Origin: Rhodocollybia butyracea
Taxonomy: Eukaryota > Basidiomycota > Agaricomycetes > Agaricales > Omphalotaceae
Length of the DNA stretch: 64,000 nucleotides
Assembly: GCA_015501585.1 (NCBI GenBank)
Contig: JADNRY010000105.1
Coordinates: forward strand, 124,001-188,000
Direction: 5' to 3'
How positions within the stretch are numbered: the stretch's first letter is position 1; each line of letters begins with the position of its first letter. A model generated the notes under the pieces. The model was not told the DNA's origin. It was given only the letters and a program-made list of their open reading frames with translations, and ran no database searches. This document shows positions 22,939-33,040 of this stretch, one piece after another. A program made the translations under genes and the position numbers.

Positions 22939-23171
22939 GAATATTTTCGGCATTTTTCATGATTTTTCCTCGATTTTGGGCGCCTATCTAGCCCATATCA
23001 AATTTTTTTTTTCCTTATATGATAGCAATCTAATCTATCAGTCTTGCTGGGCTGCCGCCTGAGCCATAGAGAGCCGGCAACACCCAAATAGAGAGGTCAA
23101 AGCCTTATTGCTGGCCTTTGTAAAGGCTCCCCTGAGGGTTATCGGTGTCCTTTACAAAGGCTTCACCGAAT
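22939..23171 (-). repeat. Right TIR of the 8.6-kb element
   Basis: Inverted match of 14546-14779 with scattered substitutions and an A/T-run length change. Confidence 0.85.
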
Positions 23172-23770
23172 CAGCTGAGAACTCACGATCCATGAAGCGA
23201 GCAATACACTGTATGACTGGGTTGCCAAGAATAATTTGGAGCAATCAAGCATTATGTGGGCTATTAATGTATTCTGCAGGCCTGACCCTTCCGCCGCCAA
23301 AGCTGTACCCAACGCCAATAGTTGCATAGTCGTGACATCAATGATGTAGGAGGTTTTTGGGAAGGCAGAGATTTTGGTATAGCCACTCCATGAGCATATT
23401 GCACATTTCCAGAAGGGCCTCCCAGTCAGGATCCTGGGGGTGAGTATAAAGGGCCATTAGGCAATGTCCTTCAGCACTGCAGATGATCTGCGTTTTCCTA
23501 AATAAATAACAAAAGTTGTGAGGAAAAAGAAAGCCTTCAGGATATAATTACGCATGAGCTATAGTCCCTCTTGATATAGAATAAGCCAGATAACCGGAAG
23601 ACATCTGGGCTAGAAAGGATCCAGCAGGTAGGGGTTTGCGTCTGGAATCCTACCTAGGAGTTGGTACGGAAAGGAAGCAGGCCTTCAATGATAACAGAGA
23701 GCACCTCTCAAACATGTTGACGGACATACACATTTACAGTAGAGCCACTGGCTGCTAGCCCGTCCTCTCT
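23172..23770 (-). pseudogene. TET/JBP-type dioxygenase, N-terminal part, decayed
   Basis: The minus-strand 5' half of the oxygenase split by the 8.6-kb element. It reads SSGYLAYSISRGTIAHA, a GT-AG intron (about 23497-23550), KTQIICSAEGHCLMALYTHP, DWEALLEMCNMLMEWLYQ, a TGA, then YATIGVGYSFGGGRVRPAEY, a second TGA, and NPVIQCIARFMDREFSA at the junction. GYSFGGGxxxP is typical of this family. Frame and sense resume at 14512 with EGLLALFPKLHAIY if a predicted intron at the junction is spliced. The gene faces away from the KDZ transposase, so the two were probably divergently transcribed. Confidence 0.7.
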
Positions 23771-23819
23771 ATCTTGGGCACACTTCTCCCTTCAGGCAGC
23801 TTTACTTTTTAGCTTCTTC

Positions 23820-26412
23820 TTGGTGGCAGAGAGGCCTTTGTATTGGTCAAGGCCAAGCCAATGGCTTTCTCAATTTTGCAGAACAACAGGAGTAGCAGCA
23901 AGTAAGTCAGAGAGAGGTAGTATAGAGACTGGTAGAGAAGAGGACCGAGAAGATACACCAGAGGCTGCCAACACCTCTGCGGAATTAAAGAAAAAGGCAC
24001 CTGTCACATCCCCACAGCCAAGGTGGCGTTGGGCAGAGAAATGCTACATCTATGCTGTAAGAAGAAAAGAAAGTTTAGAGACGAACCTTGAGAGAATGTT
24101 GGCAGCGGCTCTTTCTCCTCACCTCTCTTGCATTTCCAAGTCATGGCGGTGGTTTAGTGGCAAAAGAGAGTGAGCGGCTGAAGTATGTTTTGACTGTGGG
24201 ATTACATGACTTTGTAAATCATGCAGTTATTGAGGCAGCGTGTATTTGCTCCAATACCATGGCCACCAACACTGCTCGATTTAACTGCAGCTGTGGCAGG
24301 GCCTCGAATCGTGGTACTCATCCCAGGCCATCTCACTTATACTTATGCGGTAATTGGCTTGGTTTGTACTGGTATGTGAAAGGCGCTAGAAAACAACTTA
24401 ACAAATACAAGACCGCACCTAACCAGACTATCAATTTGTTTAAAGGGAGTGAGGCTGGGTTGTCAAAGATTCCCCAAAGAAAGTTAAGATATCAAATGTA
24501 AGATGATACACCAGCCAGTGTAGTGAAACAACTGAACTAGCGTAGTGCGACAAGGTCTAGTAAGTTCTATGAACTGAACTAGCATAGACTATTGTCTAAG
24601 TTGTGCGCGTATGTCCGACCAAAAACCCAAATAACCAAATAACCGTGTGTGTGTGTGTGTCCAACAATAACCAAAACCAAAACCAATACAATGCAACTAG
24701 GACACTCCTGGGCAAACTCTGGCTCCAGCTAGCATAACACTGTAACATCCCTGACCAAACTCTGGGTCAAGCTACAAAACTGTGAGTGAACTTAATCACT
24801 AGGAACTAGTACCACAATCTTAGTGGCTCACTAATACTCGTTAAGAGCTAGCTAAGGGACCCTCACTCTGGAGCCAAATAATTCCTTACTAGAAGCCATC
24901 CCCTCTAAGGAAGCAACTAGATTTATGCAAAGGAGAGAGTGAACTTAATCACTAGGAACTTGTACCACAATCTTAGTGGCTCACTAATACTCGTTAAGAG
25001 CTAGCTAAGGAACCCTCACTCTGGAGCCGAATAATTCCTTACTAGAAGCTGTCCCCTCTAAGGAAGCAACTAGATTCACACAAAAGATCTAACTCAATCT
25101 TAAGCGGGCACAAAAGCTGTTACGAAGCTTCTATTACACCAATCCAAACTTTATAAGATAGAATATAATATTAACTTTGAAGAGAAAGCTAGACTCCATA
25201 CGCGCCCTAAACAAACACCCAGTTATGGTGTTTGATTGACTCGGTACTTTTAAACCAGGGGGAATTAAGAGGACTAGCAGACTCCGGCGGTGAAGAGACC
25301 TTCAACTTTGTCACAACGGGTGGTTATGAGAGGTAGCAAGATAACTTGATTTATGAGATAAATACATCATGCTTATATACTGGGTCTTTACTAGTTTAAT
25401 ACAAAAAGAGATGAAACAGAGTCGGAGAGAAACGGAGTAAGATGGAAATTTGAGAAAGAGAGGAATTTAGCTAAGAAAGGAAACTCTAGCCCAGACATAT
25501 TGTACATTTATCTAGAAAACCATCCCAATTTAGGTACGGTCCCGATTTGGGTATCAAAGTAAAAGAAATTAAAATGTGTTAACATATTCTGGTCCTCGCG
25601 GAATCTTGTATGACAAATAACTGTTCCTTCCATCAGATGTTTCATGGCTCCACACAGGTACGTGTCCGCATGTTTATCCTCGAGGTTGTCTGGTAGGTTT
25701 GAGCAAGTCTAGCTCAATCCCTTTAAGATAATAACATCTCCCAGCGATAGTTCACTAGGCTTGCTAGCTTTGAGTAGATACCAAGAACCCCAGAGATATG
25801 TGTGCTAGCACAATGCTCAGAGCTGTGGCTTGGCGATAGCCTATCCACCGTAAGATCATCGGGTTTATTGCAGTAGGACTTTCCTAGTCAATAGTCAGCC
25901 GATAATCAAATATCAAATTCGCCTAGCTTAATCATCTAGCAGCTGTGCCGCATTGCAACCCAACTAGTCACCGTAACATGTTGATGTCTCTGGGCACCTC
26001 GAGTATCCTCGCTAGTTTAGTATCAGACTACGCTTGTGGGCATATCATCACGACTAGCTGAGTATTATCGCTGAGATACTAAGTGTTAGCTACAGTTATC
26101 ACGTTTGGGCTCCGTATAACCCTCTTATTGTATGTGTAGCACATATACATTGTCAAAATATATGGCTACAAGCCTAAGCGCAAAATCTGCGTATTGGCGG
26201 ACCTGTTCATGGATGCTAAGGGCCAGCTGAAAGCCAAAGACACTTTGGGGGAAATTCCATTCAAGTTCTTTGGCACACGGATATCTGGGAGCTCAAATGC
26301 AAAGGAGAAGCATCGAGACTTCAATCTGAGGCAGAATCTACGCCGGATGTTATCCTTCAGCAATCATTTGGTGCTGACTCTCACAACTTTGATATGCCGA
26401 TGGGGTGCAATT
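23820..26412 (+). pseudogene. Probable 5' part of the KDZ transposase gene, split by an LTR-like repeat
   Basis: A plus-strand coding-like segment (ESERLKYVLTVGLHDFVNHA, later HLTYTYA) is interrupted at GCGG (24347). It resumes at 26197 in frame after removal of the 24351-26196 repeat: ADLFMDAKGQLKAKDTLGEI, then IPFKFFGTRISGSSNAKEKH and DFNLRQNLRRMLSFSNH. A MITE interrupts it again at 26413. It lies upstream of, and in line with, the recognisable transposase. I cannot match this part to a domain. Frames change in 23820-24250. Confidence 0.45.
24351..26196. mobile_element. LTR-like repeat R, copy 1
   Basis: A 1846-bp non-coding insert runs from TAATTGGCTTGGTTTG to CAAAATCTGCGTATTG and is flanked by GCGG on both sides (24347-24350, 26197-26200). 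A second copy is at 28935-30863. Copy 1 has a tandem duplication of about 160 bp (GTGAACTTAATCACTAGGAA units at about 24784 and 24948) and a short GT microsatellite near 24645. Ends are not canonical TG..CA. It may be a solo LTR or a non-autonomous DNA element; I cannot decide. Confidence 0.75.
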
Positions 26413-27204
26413 TAAAGATGTCCATGAGTCCAAGTGCCACCCAAGTACCCACAGGTAGGAGCCATGGGAATACTCGCAGGTATCACTACCTGCAGATCCG
26501 GGTATCACTTCAAAAAAAATTAAACTACTTGCAGGTACTTGCGGGTACTTGCAAGAAGCCAAAAGCACCTTGTGGGAGGGCAAGAATATTTTTTTCGCAC
26601 CAATAAAGGCTGAAATATTCTTTCCCTCCCACAAGGTGCTTTTGGCTTCTTGCAAGTACCTGCAAGTAGCTTAATTTTTTTTTGAACTGATACCCGTGAC
26701 CTGCCGTAATCTGTGGGAAACGGATATTTGGATCTGCGGGTAGTGATACCTGCGAGTATTAGGATGCCATAGGATTCATAGGTCACCTAGTTTGCTTTAG
26801 ACCACTCTGGGGTCACCTAGGCAAAAATGGCTTTTCCTGATGTGAATATAGTCTCTCTTTAGCTTCTAGACTTGTATCAGTAAAGGACTACTGTTCTCTA
26901 CCTATATCATGCTCTATTCTATGCACTAGGCACCTTCAGAGTATCTCACACTCATACCTTGCATGTAGTAACCATTTTATTATTATTGTAAGTACTAAAT
27001 ACTTGCAGATACTCACAAGTATCTTGTGAGTACCTGTGTTGGCTGGGATCCGCAAGTATTTGCAAGTACTTGTGTTAAACTACCTGCAGATCCGGGTATC
27101 CATTTCCCACGGATACATACGGGTCATGGGTAGCCCCTTGAGGCCCACAAGTACCTGTGCAATGGATCCAGATACTACTTGACCCAGACTCATGGACATC
27201 TTTA
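26413..27204. mobile_element. hAT-type MITE copy 4, composite
   Basis: The outer ends match family 1/2 (TAAAGATGTCCATGAGTCC and inverted GGACATCTTTA). No matching 8-bp duplication is seen (GTGCAATT left, GCACTGCG right). Inside are a large hairpin (26494-26690) and a block of about 90 bp (26765-26850) that is the inverted copy of the KDZ transposase 3' end at 32340-32425. Two MITEs probably fused or rearranged here. Confidence 0.65.
26494..26690. repeat. Large hairpin inside MITE copy 4
   Basis: Arms of about 85-95 bp (GGGTATCA..TTAA..CTACTTGCAGGTACTTGC..CAAAAGCACCTTGTGGGAGGG against its inverted copy) surround about 25-30 bases. The left arm has one extra ten-base repeat. Confidence 0.85.
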
Positions 27205-28934
27205 GCACTGCGATTATGGCAATAGTTGAGGAGCAGAGCTGGCGGATGACAACAGAGATTTGGACTGGGAAGAAGCTGAAGAAGAGAAGCTGAAAAAAGA
27301 TATGAGGAAAAATGCTGGTTTTACTGCTAGAAAATACCAGGATTACCGCACTCATCATGATAGAACTGAATTGGCTTGGAAACATTGGGAGGATCAGGCA
27401 GAGCTCATGGCTGATGCATACATGAAGTATTCACTTCATTCCAAGGGTAGCCCATGCACTTTGGAACAGCCCGGTGAACAGGAGGCTGGGCAGGAGATTG
27501 GCATTGAAGTAATTGATATCTTTTGTGAGTTTTATTCTCTTTTTTTTCCATTTGTACTGGTTCTAACAAATAGACAGCTACCAAATATAAACTCATTCCC
27601 TGTCAATCGAGCAACAAATGGGTATTGCAGTCTCTTTTATGTGCAGGTCTTATCCCTACTGCCCTGCTAGCCCATACATATGCTGTGACTATACATACCA
27701 TGGAATTCTACCATACACTTTTCTGCCGCTGCCTGAAGGTCGGAATCCAGCCTTTTGCAAAAACACTCTGCAATCTTTCTGGCAATGTGTTCAAGCCATA
27801 CCTATCTACTCAGCTCTCAACTGCTTTTGACATCTTCGTTAACCTTCTTGTTAGCATCTGTCAGCATGTTAACAAGGCTCTTGGGTGGGATGGAAAGGAT
27901 TGGCGACTGCTTAACTCCTGTCCCTGCCTGCCAGTATTGTCTCAAGGAGGATCCGCAATTGGAGGTATGAATGATAGTGCAGTGTGACGGAAATGATTCT
28001 TTATGCCAGGCGGAACATCAAGGAGATGCTGCTCTAGAGCCTTTGAAGGAAGGGGAGGAAGAAGGTGCGCCAAGGCTAGGGCCGCTGAAAGAAAGAAAAG
28101 ATAGGCGTATCCAGGGAGGAACCTACTTTCTTTCAAAGGAGGAGGTTGATGTTTGGGATCAAGATAGTTGGGGGAACCTTCCTGTAGAGGAGCCGCCTGA
28201 GGGCAGCCAAAAACCATGCAGGAGCAACTTTGGGAGCAAGGGTGGTGTGAGGAGCGCTGGAGTAACATGAAAGACTGTAACACTGCCTGGGCAGTTGGGA
28301 GGTTTTATGAGTGGGGGTGGTTTGTGCTTCTGTGTCAACATATGTTTCTGCTAGTTGCTTGTGATATGATTTGAAGCGGTGATGAGTGAGTATGAATCTT
28401 TCTTCACTGTGATTAGTATGATAACCAATTGTTCCAGGAGTAAATATCCCCTCTCATGCTTGCACCAATACATGTCTGCTGAAAAAGAGGAACACCTCAA
28501 CAACAACAAAGGCCCTCCAACAGGGAACCTCAGTTGCGCTTATGACTGCAGATGTAAGCTGGGGAAGAAGGTTAATTGTAGCCCTCTGCAGGTGCTGGCC
28601 TTATGGTCAATGTTTCTCCCCATGATTGTGCTAATGCATGGGTATGCTCATGAGTGCCGCTGCCAGATACTCTTTCTCATGCTGTACATTGCTGGCATTG
28701 GGTTGGAAGATGGCAAATGCTGCAAACATTTCTTCAGCATCATCAATGCACTTGCAGGAGTCACTTGACACATGTCTATCTTCCACTGATACAAGCCATT
28801 GCTGAAGTGGCCTATGCTCATGACAATCTTGAAGCTTTCCCAAATCTCAGCTGGTTCATCTTCAATAATTACCATCAAGCTCTTGAAATCATAGCTACCT
28901 GGAACACCCTTTCTTGAAGTATGGTGGAGGGCGG

Positions 28935-30863
28935 TAATTGGCTTGGTTTGTACTGGTATGTGAAAGGCGCTAGAAATCAACCTAACAAATACAAGACCGC
29001 ACCTAACCAGACTATCAATTTGTTTAAAGGGAGCGAGGCTGGGTTGTCAAAGATTCCCCAAAGAAAGTTAAGATATTGAATGTAAGATGATACACCAGCC
29101 AGTGTAGTGAAACAACTGAACTAGCGTAGTGCGACAAGGTCTAGTAAGTTCTATGAACTGAACTAGCATAGACTATTGTCTAAGTTGTGCATGTATGTCT
29201 GACCGAAAACCCAAATAACCAAATGACCATGTGTGTGTGTGTGTGTGTGTGTGTGTCCAACGATAACCAAAACCAAAACCAATACAATGCAACTAGGACA
29301 CTCCTGGGCAAACTCTGGCTCCAGCTAGCATAACACTGTAACATCCCTGACCAAACTCTGGGTCAAGCTACAAAACTGTGAGTGAACTTAATCACTAGGA
29401 ACTAGTACCACAATCTTAGTGGCTCACTAATACTCGTTAAGAGCTAGCTAAGGAACCCTCACTCTGGAGCCGAATAATTCCTTACTAGAAGCCGTCCCCT
29501 CTAAGGAAGCAACTAGATTCACACAAAAGATCTAACTCAATCTCAAGCGGGCGCAAAAGCTGTTACAAAGCTTCTATTACACCAATCCAAACTTTATAAG
29601 ATAGAATATAATATTAACTTAGAAGAGAAAGCTAGACTCTGTACGTGCCCTAAACAAACGCCCAGTTATGGTGTTTGATTGACTCGGTACTTTTAAACCA
29701 GGGGGAATTAAGAGGACTAGCAGACTCCGTCAGTGAAGAGACCTTCGACTTTGTCACAACAGGTGGTTATGAGAGGTGGCAAGATAACTTGATTTATGAG
29801 ATAAATACATCATGCTTATATACTGGGTCTTTACTAGTTTAATACAAAAAGAGATGAAACAGAGTCGGAGAGAAACGGAGTAAGATGGAAATTTGAGAAA
29901 GAGAGGAATTTAGCTAAGAAAGGAAACTCTAGCCCAGACATATTGTACATTTATCTAGAAAACCGTCCCAATTTAGGTACGGTCCCGATTTGGGTATCAA
30001 AGTAAAAGAAATTAAAATGTGTTAACATATTCTGGTCCTTGCGGAATCTTGTATGGCAAATAACTGTTCCTTCCATCAGATGTTTCATGGCTCCACACAG
30101 GTACATGTCCGCATGTTTATCCTCAAGGTTGTCTGGTAGGTTTGAGCAAACGGTCCAGAATCCCTTTACAATAATAACATCTCCCAACAATAGTTCACTA
30201 GGCTTGCTAGCTTTGAGTAGATACCAAGAACCCCAGAGATATGTGTGCTAGCATAATGCTCAGAGCTCGTGGATTGTCAGAGCTGTGGCTTGGCGATAGC
30301 CTATCCACCGTAAGATCATCGGGTTTATTGCAGTAGGACTTTCCTAGTCAATAGTCAGCCGATAATCAAATATCAAATTCGCCTAGCTTAATCATCTAGC
30401 AGCTGTGCCGCATTGCAACCCAACTAGTCATCGTAACATGTTAAGATCTTCCTTCCAGTCCGTAAGGCGATCGTAGATCTTATCCTCCGGCGTCCGTCTT
30501 TCCACTAGCGCAGTATGAGGATTGCATTCCCCTTCTGATGCCTTCCCTGGGTAATGCCACCGCCAGTACTCATCCCACTTTGAGACATCCAAGTATGCGG
30601 ATTCATGTATGCATTGGGGTGGGTAGAACTAGACTGACAATCTAGTGTTGATGTCTCTGGGCACCTCGAGTATCCTTGCTAGTTTAGTATCAGACTACGC
30701 TTGTGGGCATATTGTCACAACTAACTGAGTATTATCGCTGAGATACTAAGTGTTAGCTACAGTTATCACGTTTGGGCTCCGTATAACCCTCTTATTGTAT
30801 GTGTAGCGCATATACATTGTCAAAATATATGGCTACAAGCCTAAGCGCAAAATCTGTGTATTA
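28935..30863. mobile_element. LTR-like repeat R, copy 2
   Basis: A 1929-bp copy of 24351-26196 in the same orientation, again flanked by GCGG (28931-28934, 30864-30867). It lacks the tandem duplication of copy 1 but has a longer GT run (about 29232-29256). It also has an extra segment of about 200 bp at 30441-30643. Confidence 0.8.
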
Positions 30864-31001
30864 GCGGTATCTCATCAAACAACTTCTTTGCCTGGCTAGA
30901 GGAGGAGGCGGAATATCTACAAAGCCTTTCTTGAACTCCACCAACAGAAACGCTGAAGATGGAGTACTATCTTAAGCTGGAGGTGTTGTCTGCTTGCAAA
31001 G

Positions 31002-31713
31002 TAGAGGTGTCCATGAGTCCAGATCCAAGTATACTTGGATCCGGCGCGCAAGTACTTGTGGCACAAAAGGGCTGACTTCTGACCTGCACGGGATCCGTGG
31101 GAAACGGATCCCTGACTCGCAAGTCTTTGCACAAGTAAACTCACAAGTACTTGCACTACGGGTCACCACAGGTACTTGCAGGTATACTCACAAGTACCTG
31201 AACAATATCACCAAGTTAATTACATAGTATTGAAAGACTTACTTGTGTACAGATTTTTTAATACATAGTACTCACAAAATATTGCACTGTACATGTTCAC
31301 TACTATTTCACACTCTGTAATGAAGCAAATATGAGCTGCCACAAAGGCTTTGCATTGTAGACAGCTCACGGCGATTGAGCGCTAAATTTAGCGCCCAATC
31401 TCCGTGAGCTGTCTACAACCTCAAACCTGTGTGCCAGTACTTGATAAGTACTATAATAAATATGATGCTATTAACTAGCCTCTGTAAGTATTGATCACTA
31501 ATTAGCAAATGTATGATTTTATATTGCTTGCACAAGTCACGCAATTACTTGCAAGTACTTGTGGGTCAGCCGAAATTTCCCAAGGTCTGACTTGTGACCT
31601 GCATCAGACCCGTGGGAAACAGATCCTAGGATCCCCAAGTCACATACTTGCAGGTTTTCCCACGGGTCTTACCTGCAAGTACCTGGGAAGACCTGGACTC
31701 ATGGACATCTCTA
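31002..31713. mobile_element. hAT-type MITE, copy 5 (family 1)
   Basis: A 712-bp element has ends TAGAGGTGTCCATGAGTCC and, inverted, GGACTCATGGACATCTCTA, with the duplication TTGCAAAG/TTGTAAAG (30994-31001, 31714-31721; one C/T difference). Deleting it with one TSD joins LEVLSACK to ACLVKATAAW in the transposase frame. Hairpin at 31355-31418. Confidence 0.85.
31355..31418. repeat. Hairpin inside MITE copy 5
   Basis: Same hairpin as 5033-5098 (TTGTAGACAGCTCACGG arms) with two arm mismatches. Confidence 0.85.
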
Positions 31714-32424
31714 TTGTAAAGCCTGTCTTGTAAAAGCAACTGCAGCATGGGTCTCATATAAGCCAAACAAGAGGGACCAGACAAACACCGTTGAGACAAA
31801 GCGTAGGAACAAACAGGAGAACAAATGGAAGCTTATTGTGGATATCCAGGCCTTTGAGTCAAAACTCAACATCAAACAGCGATGGACGGAAAGCTGTGAA
31901 GAATGGGCCTCTGCGAAGATCTTGGTAAAGGAGAGAGTTTATAGGCAGGCTCTAGATAAGTTGGAGGGGCTGTTGATTGTGGGAATGTTTGAGATGTCAA
32001 GACTGAATGTAGCCGGCACTGGTATGTTATTCATGAGTTCCTGTTACTGAAAATCTAACATAGCCTCAAGGGTACAAGATGCGGAAGCACTTGGCAGCTG
32101 CTTTAAAGTCCCACTTGAAATCTATTCAAGCCACAATCGAGGCCTACAACACAGCAGCAGCTGCACTGAATCCTCCACGTCAAGCGGTATCTTGGGAGGA
32201 AATTATTGAGTTCTCATTTGTGTCTGAATTGACATCTTGTGGGATGCAAGGGTGGATGTTCAAGAGAGAGAAAATGGGCAACTCAAAAGAACTGGCTGCT
32301 CATGCAGCAATTCTTCAAGTTGCTTTGTGCAGAGGACTAGCTCCATCAGGAAAAGCTGTTTTTGCCTAGGTGACCCCAGAGTGGCCTAAAGCAAACTAGG
32401 TGACCTATGAATCCTATGGCATCC

Positions 32425-32496
32425 TAGGAATTTGGGCTTGTCCCTTGCCAGTCACTAAGGCCTTAGTGACTGGCAAGGGACAAGCCCAAATTCCTA
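32425..32496. repeat. Perfect 72-bp palindrome without spacer
   Basis: Two 36-bp arms (TAGGAATTTGGGCTTGTCCC..) are exactly complementary and meet at 32460/32461 (AAGG|CCTT). It lies directly left of a truncated MITE. Confidence 0.95.
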
Positions 32497-32875
32497 ATAT
32501 AAGTTATTGAGTGCTGGTACACAGATATTAGGTTGTAGACAGCTCACGGCGTTTGGGCGCTTAAATTGGCGCCTAAACACCGTGAGCTGTCTACAACTCA
32601 AAACTTAGATGTGAGTACATATTTACTTCATAACATAGTATGAAATTGTTGTAAACAAGTTAAGTACATGGTTTTGTTAGCATTATATACTCTACAATCA
32701 ATGTATGCAAGTAAGTAATGGTAAATACTTCTGTAACACTTGTTTATTAAATGAAACACAAGTACTTGCAAGTCAGTGACCCGTTTCCCACGGGTCACAA
32801 GTCAGGCCATTTAGGCTGCAAGTACTTGCGCTCCGGATCCAAGTATACTTGGATCCGGACTCGTGGACATCTCTA
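32497..32875. mobile_element. hAT-type MITE copy 6, left end missing
   Basis: The right end GGATCCGGACTCGTGGACATCTCTA (family 1) and the internal hairpin (32532-32597) are present, but no left terminus is found. The left border coincides with the 72-bp palindrome. CTAAACAG, its probable right target copy, follows at 32876. Confidence 0.75.
32532..32597. repeat. Hairpin inside MITE copy 6
   Basis: Same hairpin as 5033-5098. Sequence changes in the arms (GTTTGGGCGC against GCGCCTAAAC) mostly keep pairing through G-T pairs. Confidence 0.85.
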
Positions 32876-33040
32876 CTAAACAGCGCTTACTTGCAAAGAA
32901 AATCACTAGTATAGATAAGTAAGGTTATGTAAGAGGTGTGGTATGCCATAGGTAGGCCTAAACTGTTATCCTTACCAACAAGAGGGGATATAAAACCATT
33001 TTTCCCTCTTATTGGTAGGGATAGGTGGGACAAGGAGGTG
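32876..33040 (-). repeat. Right terminal inverted repeat of KDZ element
   Basis: Read on the minus strand it starts CACCTCCTTGTCCCACC and follows the left repeat through ATGGCATACCACACCTC and ACATAACCTTACTTA. Its inner end is cut by the right end of another MITE at 32875. Confidence 0.85.

Larger units (their letters stand above)
14546..23171. mobile_element. 8.6-kb element with 234-bp inverted ends, exonuclease gene and giant palindrome
   Basis: 14546-14779 and the reverse complement of 22939-23171 match closely along their length (outer ends ATTCTGTGAAGCCTTTATAA and ATTCGGTGAAGCCTTTGTAA). Between them lie a 2.2-kb palindrome (14894-17111) and one decayed multi-domain gene (17303-22175). 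The element splits the TET/JBP gene exactly at a predicted exon-intron border. No target duplication longer than one base is visible. The class is unclear: it has TIRs but no transposase that I recognise, so it may be non-autonomous or use the unknown C-terminal domain of its own gene. Confidence 0.75.
27205..32369 (+). pseudogene. KDZ transposase, decayed and split by two insertions
   Basis: Exon-like segments lie in one order on the plus strand. 27250-27530: DLDWEEAEEEKLKKDMRKNA and WKHWEDQAELMADAYMKY. 27600-27960: LIPTALLAHTYAVTIHTMEF, then PFAKTLCNLSGNVFKPYLS, and WRLLNSCP followed after a frame slip by ACQYCLK. 28100-28340: GTYFLSKEEVDVW, then WAVGRFYEWGWFVLLCQHMF. 28550-28915: MHGYAHECRCQILFLMLYIA, GIGLEDGKCCKHFFSIINAL and NNYHQALEI. 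30864-31001: FFAWLEEEAEYLQSL. 31714-32369: LDKLEGLLIVGMFEMSRLNV and MRKHLAAALKSHLKSIQATI to TAG. This is the RNase-H-fold KDZ transposase pattern, with its zinc-binding CPAC and WLEEE regions. Removing repeat R (28935-30863) and a MITE (31002-31713) restores the frame at both sites. Other frameshifts and stops show it is dead. Confidence 0.8.
4726..33040. mobile_element. 28.3-kb KDZ-class DNA transposon with nested insertions
   Basis: Both ends begin CACCTCCTTGTCCCACC (inverted at the right). The inverted repeats stay alignable for about 160 bp with scattered differences. The 8-bp direct repeat TCCTTGAT lies immediately outside each end (4718-4725 and 33041-33048). Inside are a decayed KDZ transposase and a decayed TET/JBP oxygenase pointing away from each other, plus two unclassified cargo genes. 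KDZ elements of basidiomycetes are known to carry TET/JBP genes; an 8-bp TSD fits what I recall for Zisupton. Recognised later insertions total about 18.5 kb. All genes carry stops or frameshifts, so the copy is dead, though another copy could mobilise it if its ends are intact. Confidence 0.85.
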
